A stretch of 64,000 nucleotides of DNA from Algoriphagus chordae (GTDB lineage Bacteria; Bacteroidota; Bacteroidia; Cytophagales; Cyclobacteriaceae), in contig NZ_QKZT01000016.1 in the NCBI RefSeq assembly GCF_003254055.1, positions 62,001-126,000 of the forward strand. The letters are read 5' to 3'. Within the stretch, counting starts at the first letter, position 1. Each line of letters opens with the position of its first letter. Below the pieces are notes generated by a model. It saw only the letters and a program-made list of their open reading frames with translations, searched no databases and was not told where the DNA came from. The translations under genes and the position numbers were made by a program. This document shows positions 1-7,859 of the stretch, one piece after another.

Positions 1-378
1 ATGTTTATGAATTTTTACACGAAAATCCCTGATTCTCTCAGTGTCTATTTTCAACTAGAGCTTCAAAAGTATAGGGATAACTATGCATTGGGCGAACTTC
101 AAAAGGCTTGGGGTCATTTGGAACGAGCGCATATAATTGGACAGCGCTACCCATTTGCCCATAGTTATGTGCATTGGAAGATGCTCTTGTTTGGTATTCG
201 GATCAAGAGCAGCAATGAAATCATCGGCCAAATTCCAAGGTTGTTGGTGGGTGGTGTAAAATCATTTGTGGGTAAAGTACCGGTAGGAAATCCTGGAGGA
301 GCAAATGTTCCGTCCCTAAAATCCTTTGAAATATCAGAAGATATCAAAGAAATATTTAGAGAGGCAGGACTGAACTGA
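1..378 (+). CDS. DUF3703 family protein
   Basis: A small soluble protein of 125 residues that matches my memory of the DUF3703 family. The middle carries the family's HLERAHIIGQRY block (about residues 40-51), followed by a conserved HW-x-ML segment, and the C-terminal half has the VPVGNPGGANV block (about 94-104). The biochemical role of this family is not known to me. The first ATG is base 1 of the window and a second in-frame ATG lies at base 7, so a start further upstream, outside the window, cannot be excluded. The stop at 376-378 is followed by a 59-bp gap before the DUF1801 gene on the same strand. Family assignment is fairly secure; function is open. Confidence 0.8.
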   Translation: MFMNFYTKIPDSLSVYFQLELQKYRDNYALGELQKAWGHLERAHIIGQRYPFAHSYVHWKMLLFGIRIKSSNEIIGQIPRLLVGGVKSFVGKVPVGNPGGANVPSLKSFEISEDIKEIFREAGLN

Positions 379-437
379 CCTAGAATCAAGCTGTAAATAG
401 ATTATTGATATTAAGTAATGAGTGAAACCATCTGAAT

Positions 438-854
438 ATGGATTTGAATACAAGTTCTGAAGTCGCATCAGTTTTCGCGAAATACCCTGACTTCGTAAAA
501 GATAAAATGCTTCACCTTCGCAAGTTGGTGCTAGAGGTTGCAACAGAAATTGGATTGTCCAGTTTGGAGGAAACGCTCAAGTGGGGTGAGCCAAGCTTCT
601 TAGCCAAAAAAGGGAGTACTATTCGGATGGATTGGAAGGCAAAGAGCCCAGATCAATATGCGATGTATTTCAAGTGTACCAGCAAACTAGTCCCTAGTTT
701 CCGCTTAGCTTATGATGAGATTTTTGATTACGAAGGAAACCGAGCGATCATCTTCAAATTGGATGATGAAATCCCAGAAGCAGCATTGAAGAACTGTATC
801 AAAGCAGCCTTATGCTATCATCAAGTGAAGCAATTACCTATGCTAGGCTTGTAG
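438..854 (+). CDS. DUF1801 domain protein
   Basis: A 138-residue soluble protein with a DUF1801 (YdhG-like, SRPBCC-neighbour) fold signature. The N-terminal helix is followed by ETLKWGEPSF (about residues 45-54), the family's hallmark, then alternating strands and the C-terminal DEIPEAAL segment typical of these proteins. Members are small cytoplasmic proteins without an agreed activity. The next gene on the same strand is a second DUF1801 protein with an extra C-terminal domain, so the two are probably old paralogues kept side by side. Nothing suggests that they are one gene split by a frameshift, because each carries its own complete DUF1801 core. Confidence 0.8.
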   Translation: MDLNTSSEVASVFAKYPDFVKDKMLHLRKLVLEVATEIGLSSLEETLKWGEPSFLAKKGSTIRMDWKAKSPDQYAMYFKCTSKLVPSFRLAYDEIFDYEGNRAIIFKLDDEIPEAALKNCIKAALCYHQVKQLPMLGL

Positions 855-916
855 AGAATGAGATTCTTTTTTATTATCGTGTAGTAGACTTTATTGTTAT
901 TAAAACCATCAAACAG

Positions 917-1495
917 ATGAATTCTAAAGTTGATTTCTACTTTGATAAACCCTCGTTTTGGCAGAAGGAATATAAGCAATTAAGAGCGCTAGTGCTGGAT
1001 TGTGGGCTGACTGAAGAATTGAAATGGGGAGTGCCTTGCTATACTTATCAGGGGAGTAATGTGGTGTTGATACATGGCTTCAAAGAATACTGTGCGCTGT
1101 TGTTCCACAAAGGGGTTTTGCTCAATGATCGGGAAGGGATTTTGATTCAGCAAACAGAAAATGTGCAGGCAGCGCGGCAGATCCGTTTTAGAAATCTTCA
1201 GGAAATAGTAGCATTGCAGGCTGTTTTGAAAGCCTATATTTTTGAGGCTATTGAGGTGGAAAAAGCAGGGTTGAAAGTGGAATTGAAAAAGACCAAGGAG
1301 TATGCTGTTCCAGATGAATTTCAGGTAAAACTGGAAAACAATTCGAAGTTGAAAACTGCTTTTGAAGCATTGACACCCGGGCGACAGCGGGCTTATCTAT
1401 TACATTTTGCATCAGCTAAGCAAAGCAAAACTAGAGAGGGCAGAGTTGAGAAATATATCCCACAGATACTTGATGGGAAAGGCTTGAATGATTGA
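917..1495 (+). CDS. DUF1801 / YdeI (OmdA-like) two-domain protein
   Basis: A 192-residue protein in two parts. Residues 1-110 are DUF1801-like, with the EELKWGVPCY hallmark. Residues 130-192 resemble the bacteriocin-protection / YdeI (OmdA) domain, with the run LTPGRQRAYLLHF and a basic RVEKYIPQI end. The open frame extends upstream to 812, but that overlaps the previous gene and adds non-conserved residues, so I start at the ATG at 917, where the family's usual N-terminus begins. Homologues with this domain order are common in Bacteroidota; a role in stress or bacteriocin tolerance is a family-level guess only. It converges with the DUF1593 gene, 33 bp away, with no clear terminator between them. 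Confidence 0.78.
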   Translation: MNSKVDFYFDKPSFWQKEYKQLRALVLDCGLTEELKWGVPCYTYQGSNVVLIHGFKEYCALLFHKGVLLNDREGILIQQTENVQAARQIRFRNLQEIVALQAVLKAYIFEAIEVEKAGLKVELKKTKEYAVPDEFQVKLENNSKLKTAFEALTPGRQRAYLLHFASAKQSKTREGRVEKYIPQILDGKGLND

Positions 1496-1528
1496 GCTCG
1501 TAAAGGAATTTTCGATTCAAAATTTGCC

Positions 1529-2518
1529 TCATTTCAAGTAACTCATCCGAAGTTTCCAATCATTCAAAAAGTCTTTCCGCCACTTATTTACCGTTTTTGC
1601 TCCCTGCCTGTTATTCTCAGAAAATGCTGGATCTTGGATATCTGTCCAGTAATTTCGTCCATGATCAGTTTTTTCAAATTGTCCTCCCCAACTTTCCGAC
1701 TCAGGATCTGATGGATTTCCATTCAGTAGATACAAAAACGAAGGTGTATCGCCCATTTTAATGTCAGTTTTCTTTTGATAGAATAACTCTCCTAGTGCGC
1801 CAAAGCCTTTTACATGAGAATTTACAAAGCTCAGATTGCCATAATCCTCATCCTGAAATCCTCCCATATACATGCCTCGGAAAGTGCTGTTCGATTCTAT
1901 AAACCAGAGGTCTGAATGTTCATTATAAACATAATTTCGAGCACTTGTGTCTTGGGTAGTATTCCAGGATCCGATGGAATAAACTCTGATATTTGGTTTT
2001 ATTTCCGGCGCGGCGTTCAATGCTTGTGCGATATCAGTAATCGAGCCCCAGACCAGAATGTAAAGTGGCCTGTTGTCCTCTTTTTTGGCCTCATCAATTA
2101 TCAACTGTGCGCCTTCAGAGATTTCATCATCAGGTAATTTTGATTGTTGTGAATCAAGTGCACCTTGCGCAGTGATGGACCGGAGGTAATCAGCTGATGG
2201 ATATTTTTTCGATCTAAGTTTCAACTCAGGATAGTCCTGCTCATAGGCATCTATCACTTCCAGAATGTGTTCTTTTCTGCCTTCGTAAGGAGGAGAGGAA
2301 ACCAGTCCCACAATATCCAAGGTGTCTGCGTAGAGTAGCAAATGAACCAAGGACTGGTAATCATCAGGATCGCTTCCACCGATATCTGTGGAAATAATGA
2401 CGCGCTGCTGCTGCTGTGCATCGCAAGAAAAACTTAGCATACATATCAAGATCATGCAGCTTTGCACCCAAAAGGTATTTGAGGATGGAGTTCTTGTCTT
2501 GAGCATTTTATTGAGCAA
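1529..2518 (-). CDS. DUF1593 nucleoside-hydrolase-like lipoprotein
   Basis: A 329-residue secreted protein. An N-terminal hydrophobic segment ends in a Cys at about residue 32, consistent with a lipoprotein signal. The mature part starts with RVIISTDIGGSDPDDYQS, which resembles the Asp-rich metal-binding start (DxDxxxDD-like) of inosine/uridine nucleoside hydrolases and fits DUF1593 (Sde182-like, first described next to cellulose-binding modules). A further conserved stretch is LYILVWGSITDIAQAL, and the C-terminal part has the WGGQFEKTDHGRNYW block. Such proteins are usually found in polysaccharide-degradation loci. Substrate unknown; a periplasmic or surface hydrolase of a glycosyl bond is inferred from the family. 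Confidence 0.8.
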   Translation of the reverse strand: MLNKMLKTRTPSSNTFWVQSCMILICMLSFSCDAQQQQRVIISTDIGGSDPDDYQSLVHLLLYADTLDIVGLVSSPPYEGRKEHILEVIDAYEQDYPELKLRSKKYPSADYLRSITAQGALDSQQSKLPDDEISEGAQLIIDEAKKEDNRPLYILVWGSITDIAQALNAAPEIKPNIRVYSIGSWNTTQDTSARNYVYNEHSDLWFIESNSTFRGMYMGGFQDEDYGNLSFVNSHVKGFGALGELFYQKKTDIKMGDTPSFLYLLNGNPSDPESESWGGQFEKTDHGRNYWTDIQDPAFSENNRQGAKTVNKWRKDFLNDWKLRMSYLK

Positions 2519-2574
2519 TTAGTTTCAAGTAGATTAGATAATATCTCAATTACTGGTCTGTTACTATCACTTTG

Positions 2575-3177
2575 TTAGTTGTCGTACTTTCTGCTCATTT
2601 TAAACTCCAGTGATTTTTTCACCATTTGCCATTCGGAGTTTAAAATGGAAAAGACAACTGTATCTCTCAGGCAGCCAGTACTGTCGATTATGTGATTTCT
2701 CAATACGCCATCTTGTTTGGCTCCAAGTCGAAGTATAGCATTCCGAGATTGCATATTGTGCCAATTAGTTCTGAATTCTACGGCAATGCAGTTCAGATTT
2801 TCAAAGGCATATTTCAGTAATAGATACTTGCACTCTGTGTTTGCTCCAGTCCGTTGATATGATTTGGAATACCAGGTAGTCCCGATCTCTATATGCCTAT
2901 TTGCCGCTACGGCATTCATATAGCGTGTAGTGCCAATTACTTTGTTACTCTTTTTATCAAGTATCACAAAGGGCATGGAGATGTCTGCTTCGTACTCCTG
3001 AATAGCTTTAGATATATAAGCTTCTACGTTTTCGGGTTTCGGGGCAGAAGTGTACCATAGCTCCCAAAGTTTGCCATCCTTTACGGCGTCAGTTAGGTCA
3101 TTAATGTGATTTAGTGTCAGTGGTTCCAATCTCACTAAGTCGCCATCAAGCGTTAAATTATTAAGCCATTTGTCCAT
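2575..3177 (-). CDS. GNAT N-acetyltransferase (RimJ/RimL type)
   Basis: A 200-residue acetyltransferase of the RimJ/RimL branch of the GNAT fold. Signs are the start LVRLEPLTLNHINDL, the central IGTTRYMNA strand, EIGTTWYSKSYQRTGANTECK around residues 97-117 (the acetyl-CoA pyrophosphate loop region, here divergent), and the terminal FRTNWHNMQSRNAILRLGAKQDG helix-strand pair. It would transfer acetyl from acetyl-CoA to an amine; the acceptor (protein N-terminus or small molecule) cannot be told. It lies between two secreted carbohydrate-active genes on the same strand but is cytoplasmic, with no link beyond position. Confidence 0.88.
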   Translation of the reverse strand: MDKWLNNLTLDGDLVRLEPLTLNHINDLTDAVKDGKLWELWYTSAPKPENVEAYISKAIQEYEADISMPFVILDKKSNKVIGTTRYMNAVAANRHIEIGTTWYSKSYQRTGANTECKYLLLKYAFENLNCIAVEFRTNWHNMQSRNAILRLGAKQDGVLRNHIIDSTGCLRDTVVFSILNSEWQMVKKSLEFKMSRKYDN

Positions 3178-3246
3178 CTTGTTATCTTATTGTGTGGAGG
3201 AAAAAGTTTGAGTGTGTATAAGTGTTTTACTTTTTAACCAGTGAAT

Positions 3247-4080
3247 TTACCTGTTCAAAATTACCGTACATTCGGTTTGAATTTCTTGCATTTTGGCAGC
3301 ATATCTAATGCCTAAAGCATGATAAGAGTTCGAGTCGAAATGCGTTTCATCTCCTTTGTGATTTAGGTCTTCCGAACTTACTAAGCCAATGCATTTTTGA
3401 GAAGCTGCGATTTCGAAGAATATTTCATTTAGTCGTTCAGCATAAGGGGCTTTTGGGTAGAAAAAGTAGCCAATTTCTCCCATGACAATCGGTATGGATT
3501 CTATCCCTAAATCAGTTTTGAGAGCAGTGAGCATGGCTTCGAATTTTTGCCTGTACTCGTTTACAGAGGATTCAGTATTGGAGTCAGATTCACCCTGATG
3601 CCACAGTATTCCTTTCAATGTACCTGATTCCATCGCCTTTTTGGCTCTACGAATCATGTCGTCATACGGGTAAGTATTGGTCTGATGGAAAAGAGAATCA
3701 GCAAACCAGTAATTGATAGAGCTGCCACCTACAGCGGTTGGGATCAAACCAATTTTTATGTCATTATCAGCATTAGCCATGATTTTCCCAAAGGTCAAAC
3801 CTAGACCAACACCCGCGACAGGTTTATCGAAATGCATTGGGTCTTGGGCGGGTACCCAGTTTTCTGCCTTGTCCAGCATAAAAACTCTAGGATGAGTTAA
3901 GGTGTCAAGTGCTCCTATTTTTCCTCTGCCAGCCATATTGGATTGCCCCATAAGTAGATAGAGGTGGAGGTTTTCTTTTGAGCTCATGCTATGTGGGTTT
4001 TTTGAAGCAATATTTTTTTTAGCAGAACAACCAAGGCTTATCAGGCAAAGGAGTAAGATTGCGAGCTTATGTGCTTTCAT
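3247..4080 (-). CDS. Sialate O-acetylesterase-like SGNH esterase (lipoprotein)
   Basis: A 277-residue lipoprotein with a signal peptide and lipobox Cys at residue 18. It carries the SASA/DUF303 (CE6-like) esterase signatures: LMGQSNMAG with the nucleophile Ser at about residue 47, GGSSINYW, WHQGESDS around residue 160, and a late DETHFDS block that supplies the Asp and His of the triad. It is predicted to remove O-acetyl groups from a glycan at the cell surface or in the periplasm. Its neighbours (DUF1593 protein, SGNH hydrolase, sulfatase) suggest cooperation in stripping a decorated polysaccharide. The exact substrate cannot be named. The repeat cluster begins about 85 bp upstream of its start. 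Confidence 0.87.
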   Translation of the reverse strand: MKAHKLAILLLCLISLGCSAKKNIASKNPHSMSSKENLHLYLLMGQSNMAGRGKIGALDTLTHPRVFMLDKAENWVPAQDPMHFDKPVAGVGLGLTFGKIMANADNDIKIGLIPTAVGGSSINYWFADSLFHQTNTYPYDDMIRRAKKAMESGTLKGILWHQGESDSNTESSVNEYRQKFEAMLTALKTDLGIESIPIVMGEIGYFFYPKAPYAERLNEIFFEIAASQKCIGLVSSEDLNHKGDETHFDSNSYHALGIRYAAKMQEIQTECTVILNR

Positions 4081-4163
4081 TTTGTGAGGTTTTGGACTGG
4101 TAAAATACTAGATGTTTGTCTATCTGAATAGCACTTAATGTTATTATATTAGTTAAGAGTTCG

Positions 4164-4443
4164 GATATAGACATGTACCGTGCCTATGGCACTATTAGGA
4201 TAAGGTAAGCATGTTTGCACTGGCCTGAAGTCCAGCCTTACAAAATGAGTCAAGCCTACGGCTTTTATAAATAGCTTGGGTTCGAAAAGCGAAGAGCCAG
4301 CGGCTAGGTCAATATAGTGCCCATTTGAGCTTGTGTGCAATGGCATCTAGCAAAGAGAGCCAGCGGCTCGGTCAATATTGTAACCATGGACTTTAGTCCA
4401 TGAGATAGACCGTGAAAGATCCATTAGAGAGCCGTAGGCTCGG
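4164..4443. repeat. Palindrome module 1 (left of RAYT)
   Basis: The first of three similar modules of about 280 bp. It has hairpins in fixed order: A, GTGCC-tat-GGCAC (4180-4192); B, CTGGCC-TGAA-GTCCAG (4220-4235, one mismatch); C, AAGCC-tac-GGCTT (4252-4264); D, GAGCC-agc-GGCT (4294-4305, outer pair lost); D, GAGCC-agc-GGCTC (4357-4369); E, CATGGACT-TT-AGTCCATG (4385-4402); D, GAGCC-gta-GGCTC (4429-4441). The sequence between the hairpins is also conserved with module 2. The module lies in the gap between the esterase gene and the RAYT and codes for nothing convincing. Confidence 0.85.
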
Positions 4444-4464
4444 GGGATTTTGGAAGTATTTGCA

Positions 4465-4741
4465 AAGGATATGTACCGTGCCGATGGCACTATGTTGCGG
4501 GGCAAGCATATCTAAACTGGACTGAAGTCCAGCCTTACAAAATGGTTCAAGCCTACGGCTTTTATAAATAGCTTGGGCTTGAAAAGTGAAGAGCCAGCGG
4601 CTCGGTCAATATAGTGCCCATTTGAGCTTGGTGCAATGGCTACTAGCAAAGAGAGCCATCGGCTCGGCCAATATTGTAACCATGGACTTTAGTCCGTGGT
4701 GTAGTGGGAATCAAAATCAACTTGAGAGCCGTAGGCTCGGA
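4465..4741. repeat. Palindrome module 2 (immediately upstream of RAYT)
   Basis: The second module, closely similar to module 1 along its length. Hairpins: A, GTGCC-gat-GGCAC (4478-4490); B, CTGGAC-TGAA-GTCCAG (4517-4532); C, AAGCC-tac-GGCTT (4549-4561); D (4591-4603); D, GAGCC-atc-GGCTC (4653-4665); E, CATGGACT-TT-AGTCCGTG (4681-4698, one T.G wobble); D, GAGCC-gta-GGCTC (4726-4738). The last D hairpin ends 22 bp before the transposase ATG at 4761, so it lies in the presumed 5' leader and could affect its expression. Confidence 0.85.
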
Positions 4742-4760
4742 ACATATAAACTATAAAATC

Positions 4761-5222
4761 ATGGCAAATACTTATCATCAAATCTACCTCCAAGCAGTGT
4801 TCGCAGTAAAATATAGAAATGCAGTATTGCACGAATCATGGCGCACTAAACTCCAAGGAGTTTTAGGTAATCTAATCAATGAAACTGGTTGCAAGACCCT
4901 TATTGTCAATGGGGTTGAAGATCATATACATTGTTTCTTGGGATTGAAACCAGTAATCTCAGTCTCAGAATTAATGAAAACAGTGAAGGCAAAGTCATCT
5001 AAAGACATCAATGATCATCAATTGACGAGTAGTCACTTTGAGTGGCAGATTGGTTATGGAGTTTTTTCCTATGGTCAATCGCAGATTGACAGTGTATATA
5101 AATACATCTCAAATCAAGAGGAACATCATAAGAACCAGACCTTTAAGGAGGAGTATCTGGAGTTACTTAAACAGTTTAAAGTGGAGTATGATGAACGATA
5201 TGTCTTTCAGGATTTGATATAG
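4761..5222 (+). CDS. REP-associated tyrosine transposase (IS200/IS605-like, RAYT)
   Basis: A 153-residue Y1 HUH transposase. The HUH motif is DHIHCFL (His55, His57). A C-terminal helix has YISNQEEHH, where Tyr115 is the likely nucleophile, preceded by WQIGYGVFS and followed by TFKEEY and YDERYVF, all typical of the IS200-like Bacteroidota group. Such enzymes cut single-stranded DNA next to hairpins. The ATG at 4761 is chosen over the longer frame from 4704 because the family starts at MANTY and the extra bases lie inside repeat module 2. It has no partner tnpB and no IS ends of its own. Instead, hairpin-rich modules flank it on both sides, as expected for a domesticated RAYT with its REP elements. 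It looks intact. Confidence 0.9.
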   Translation: MANTYHQIYLQAVFAVKYRNAVLHESWRTKLQGVLGNLINETGCKTLIVNGVEDHIHCFLGLKPVISVSELMKTVKAKSSKDINDHQLTSSHFEWQIGYGVFSYGQSQIDSVYKYISNQEEHHKNQTFKEEYLELLKQFKVEYDERYVFQDLI

Positions 5223-5239
5223 TAGATGATGTACTGACT

Positions 5240-5536
5240 AAGGATATGCACCGTGCCTATGGCACTATTTGGATAGAGTAAGCATGTTTGAACTGGACTG
5301 AAGTCCAGCCTTACAACATGAGCCAAGCCTACGGCTTTAGTATGAAGGCCTGTTGGGAATGGGCATTAGATACGCAAACATAGAGAACTATACGCTCAGT
5401 CAATATACTGCCTAATTGAGCTTGTGTGCAATGGCTTCTAGCAAAGAGAGCCATCGGCTCGGTCAATATTGTAACCATGGACTTTAGTCCGTGGTGTAGT
5501 GGTGACCAAAATCAACTAGAGAGCCGTAGGCTCCGG
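5240..5536. repeat. Palindrome module 3 (right of RAYT)
   Basis: The third module, on the far side of the transposase in the same orientation. Hairpins: A, GTGCC-tat-GGCAC (5253-5265); B, CTGGAC-TGAA-GTCCAG (5293-5308); C, AAGCC-tac-GGCTT (5325-5337); D, GAGCC-atc-GGCTC (5448-5460); E, CATGGACT-TT-AGTCCGTG (5476-5493); D, GAGCC-gta-GGCTC (5521-5533). The first D of modules 1 and 2 has decayed here. Its right end stops about 20 bp short of the 3' end of the SGNH hydrolase gene on the other strand. Confidence 0.85.
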
Positions 5537-5554
5537 GCATATTCTTTATTTCTA

Positions 5555-6253
5555 CTAATAGAAATACTCCATTATCCCTTTGGCAATCAAAGTATGGCCA
5601 TTTTTATTCGGGTGATTTCCTTGGGCCATAAGAGAGGCAAGACTGACGCCGGCTGCTGTCTCCTTTTTGAACAGTTCGTAACTATCCACAAGTCCTATCT
5701 CATATTTCTCAGCTAATCCACGAATCTGAATGGCATGCTGGCCCAATAGGGTGTCATCCTCTGTTAAAGGCAGTTTTTTATCTGGAGAAGGCGTGAGCAG
5801 AATGACTTTGATGTCCTTTTCTAATGCCAGTTGGATCATGTTTTCCCAAGCTATTTTGGCACTATCCAGACCAATTCTCTTATCGTTGAGGGCATAGTCT
5901 ATGAAAAGCACGTCGGGTTGGTGAGTTAATACCTCCGCTTCAAAGCGCTGCGCACCGCTTTTGGAATCCTCACCACCAATCGATGTATTGATAATATTAA
6001 CTACCGCGTAAGGATACTGGGAAGTCAATTCTTGCATTACTAGGTAGGGGTAGGCATCTAGGGTTTTGACAATTGGCGTTCTGAAATATCCTGCTGGAAC
6101 AGAATGACCATGGAAAACCAAGTTGATGGTTCTGTTTTCTGGCCATTTTTGCTGAAGTTCAGTTTTTAGCTCATTCAGATAATCATACTTACTCTCTTTG
6201 TCATGTGTGGAAAAAAGGAAAAGAGAAATAAATAATACGTTGATAAAATGCAT
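5555..6253 (-). CDS. Secreted SGNH/GDSL-type hydrolase
   Basis: A 232-residue protein with an N-terminal signal sequence (MHFINVLFISLFLF). SGNH blocks are visible: HGHSVPAGYF (nucleophile Ser, in GHS rather than GDS), IGGEDS (Gly block), DYALNDKR (Asn block) and NHPNKNGH (His block) near the C-terminus. It is predicted to be a periplasmic esterase or lipase-type hydrolase acting on acylated sugars. It is divergent from the sulfatase at 6409 with a 155-bp shared intergenic region, so the two may be co-regulated. Its 3' end reaches repeat module 3. The substrate is not deducible. Confidence 0.83.
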   Translation of the reverse strand: MHFINVLFISLFLFSTHDKESKYDYLNELKTELQQKWPENRTINLVFHGHSVPAGYFRTPIVKTLDAYPYLVMQELTSQYPYAVVNIINTSIGGEDSKSGAQRFEAEVLTHQPDVLFIDYALNDKRIGLDSAKIAWENMIQLALEKDIKVILLTPSPDKKLPLTEDDTLLGQHAIQIRGLAEKYEIGLVDSYELFKKETAAGVSLASLMAQGNHPNKNGHTLIAKGIMEYFY

Positions 6254-6357
6254 TTTATGGTGGGTTTGAGTTGCCTAAACTGAGAGTAATTTAGTAATCT
6301 TCTTGTAGAGCATTCCTGTTTTTTTTGGTCTTGGATAGTCTAAAAAATCAGTCATAC

Positions 6358-6375
6358 TAGGACTCTACAGGATAC
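6358..6375 (-). promoter_or_regulatory. Candidate operator upstream of sulfatase 1
   Basis: The sequence TAGGA-CTCTA-CAGGA-TAC lies 34 bp upstream of the sulfatase ATG. Read on the minus strand it is TATCCTGTAnnnTCCT, matching the inverted pair before susC (11951-11967 and 12009-12025) and the copy before sulfatase 2. Both half-units keep the same 5-bp spacing. The regulator is unknown. Confidence 0.5.
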
Positions 6376-6408
6376 GATCGTTGGGCTTTTCTAGCTATTT
6401 TAGAACCT

Positions 6409-7803
6409 ATGAAGAATAACCTACCCTTTGCGAAACTGCTTTTTTGCCTTTTAATGCTGTTAAATACTACAGCTATTGCGCAGCAGGAAAAACCGAATAT
6501 CATCTTTATCCTCACAGACGATCAGCGTTGGGATGCGCTGGGATACTCAGGCAATGACATTATTCAAACCCCCGAAATGGACAAGTTGGCGGAGCAGGGG
6601 ATATATTTCAAAAATGCCTTTGTTACCACGCCTATTTGCGCAGCAAGTCGGGCCAGTGTATTGACGGGGCTTTACGAAAGAACTCATGGGTATACCTTTG
6701 GGCAAGTGCTAAACGAAGCTTATGCACAAAATTCCTATCCTGCTCAGTTAAGAAGTTTGGGTTATGAAACAGGGTTTTTTGGGAAGTTTGGTGTGAATTA
6801 TCCTGGATTTTCAGGTCTATTTGACGTAGGCGATAGCTACGATAGAAATGGTAAATTCGCTGATAGACGTGGATATTTCTATAAAACAATCGATGGGGAC
6901 ACTGTTCACCTGACTAAGTACACTTCTCACCAAGCGCAGGAATTCATCAAGAATCAATCTAGCGAAAAGCCATTTATGCTTTCACTTAGCTTTTCTGCCC
7001 CACACGCCCATGACTCTGCCGAGGATCAGTATTTCTGGTCAGCCGATATGGATCATTTGTATGAAGGTATGAAGTTCCCGAAGCCACTTTTGTCCCAGCA
7101 GAAATATTTCGATCAGCAGCCAGAATATGTGCAAAAAGGAGAGAATCGCACACGTTGGTTCTGGAGATACGATACCCCTGAAAAATATCAGAAGAGTATG
7201 AAGGGCTATTACAGAATGATCTCAGAAGTGGATCAGGAAATCGGTAAAATCCGGAAAACTTTGGCTGAACAAGGAATGGATAAAAACACAGTGATCATCT
7301 TCATGGGCGATAATGGCTACTTCCAAGGCGAGCGACAACTTGCGGGGAAATGGCTGATGTATGATAATTCACTTCGAGTGCCTATGATTATCTATGACCC
7401 TAGAAATCCTGGGCATAGAGAGATCACAGACTTTGCCTTAAATATCGATATTGCGCCGACCATAGTTGAATTTGCGAATGGAAGGCTTCCAGAGGAATAT
7501 CAGGGGCTGAGTTTGGCAGATTATGTAATTGGAGAAAATCCAGCAATTCACAGAAAGGAATTTGTGGCAGAGCATCTTTGGAAGGTGGACATTATACCTG
7601 CGAGCGAGGGACTAAGAACGAAAGATTGGAAATACTTCAGGTATCAAGATGATCTGGATCATGAGGAATTGTACAATCTGAAAAAAGATCCTTTGGAGAA
7701 AAAGAATCTAGCTGGCAAGAAGGGCTATACCGAACAATTAGATTTGATGCGTGAGTTGTTTGAACAGAATGCGAGGAGATTGGAAGCTGATAAGGTTGAT
7801 TGA
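6409..7803 (+). CDS. Type I formylglycine sulfatase (family S1)
   Basis: A 464-residue secreted sulfatase with a signal peptide ending near Ala-Gln at residues 24-25. The N-terminal metal motif is ILTDDQRWD (Asp37, Asp38). The maturation site is CAASR (Cys77 to Arg81), which fits C-x-A-x-R, so Cys77 should become formylglycine. FMGDNGYFQGER near residue 300 supplies later metal ligands, and the C-terminal subdomain has LYNLKKDP. It would remove sulfate esters from a glycan in the periplasm. No sulfatase-maturating enzyme is encoded in this window. A candidate operator lies just upstream, and a second, distinct sulfatase is at 57718. Confidence 0.95.
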   Translation: MKNNLPFAKLLFCLLMLLNTTAIAQQEKPNIIFILTDDQRWDALGYSGNDIIQTPEMDKLAEQGIYFKNAFVTTPICAASRASVLTGLYERTHGYTFGQVLNEAYAQNSYPAQLRSLGYETGFFGKFGVNYPGFSGLFDVGDSYDRNGKFADRRGYFYKTIDGDTVHLTKYTSHQAQEFIKNQSSEKPFMLSLSFSAPHAHDSAEDQYFWSADMDHLYEGMKFPKPLLSQQKYFDQQPEYVQKGENRTRWFWRYDTPEKYQKSMKGYYRMISEVDQEIGKIRKTLAEQGMDKNTVIIFMGDNGYFQGERQLAGKWLMYDNSLRVPMIIYDPRNPGHREITDFALNIDIAPTIVEFANGRLPEEYQGLSLADYVIGENPAIHRKEFVAEHLWKVDIIPASEGLRTKDWKYFRYQDDLDHEELYNLKKDPLEKKNLAGKKGYTEQLDLMRELFEQNARRLEADKVD

Positions 7804-7859
7804 GGAGGATTAAGAGGTAAAGTGGTCAGTCGCAGTTTTCAGTTCGAAGTGTGTTGACC

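Noticed and set aside
438..1495. Two DUF1801 genes as one gene broken by a frameshift
   Set aside because: Each has its own full DUF1801 core and start; the second adds a YdeI-like domain. They read as paralogues.
1496..1528. Terminator between converging DUF1801 and DUF1593 genes
   Set aside because: No stem with a T run is visible in the 33-bp gap.
4164..5536. CRISPR array or tandem repeat array
   Set aside because: The repeated units are about 280 bp, contain several different hairpins, and lack regular short direct repeats with unique spacers. No cas gene is present.
5426..5716. Frame of 96 codons on the plus strand
   Set aside because: It translates repeat module 3 and then the antisense of the SGNH hydrolase gene. 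Its composition is not protein-like.
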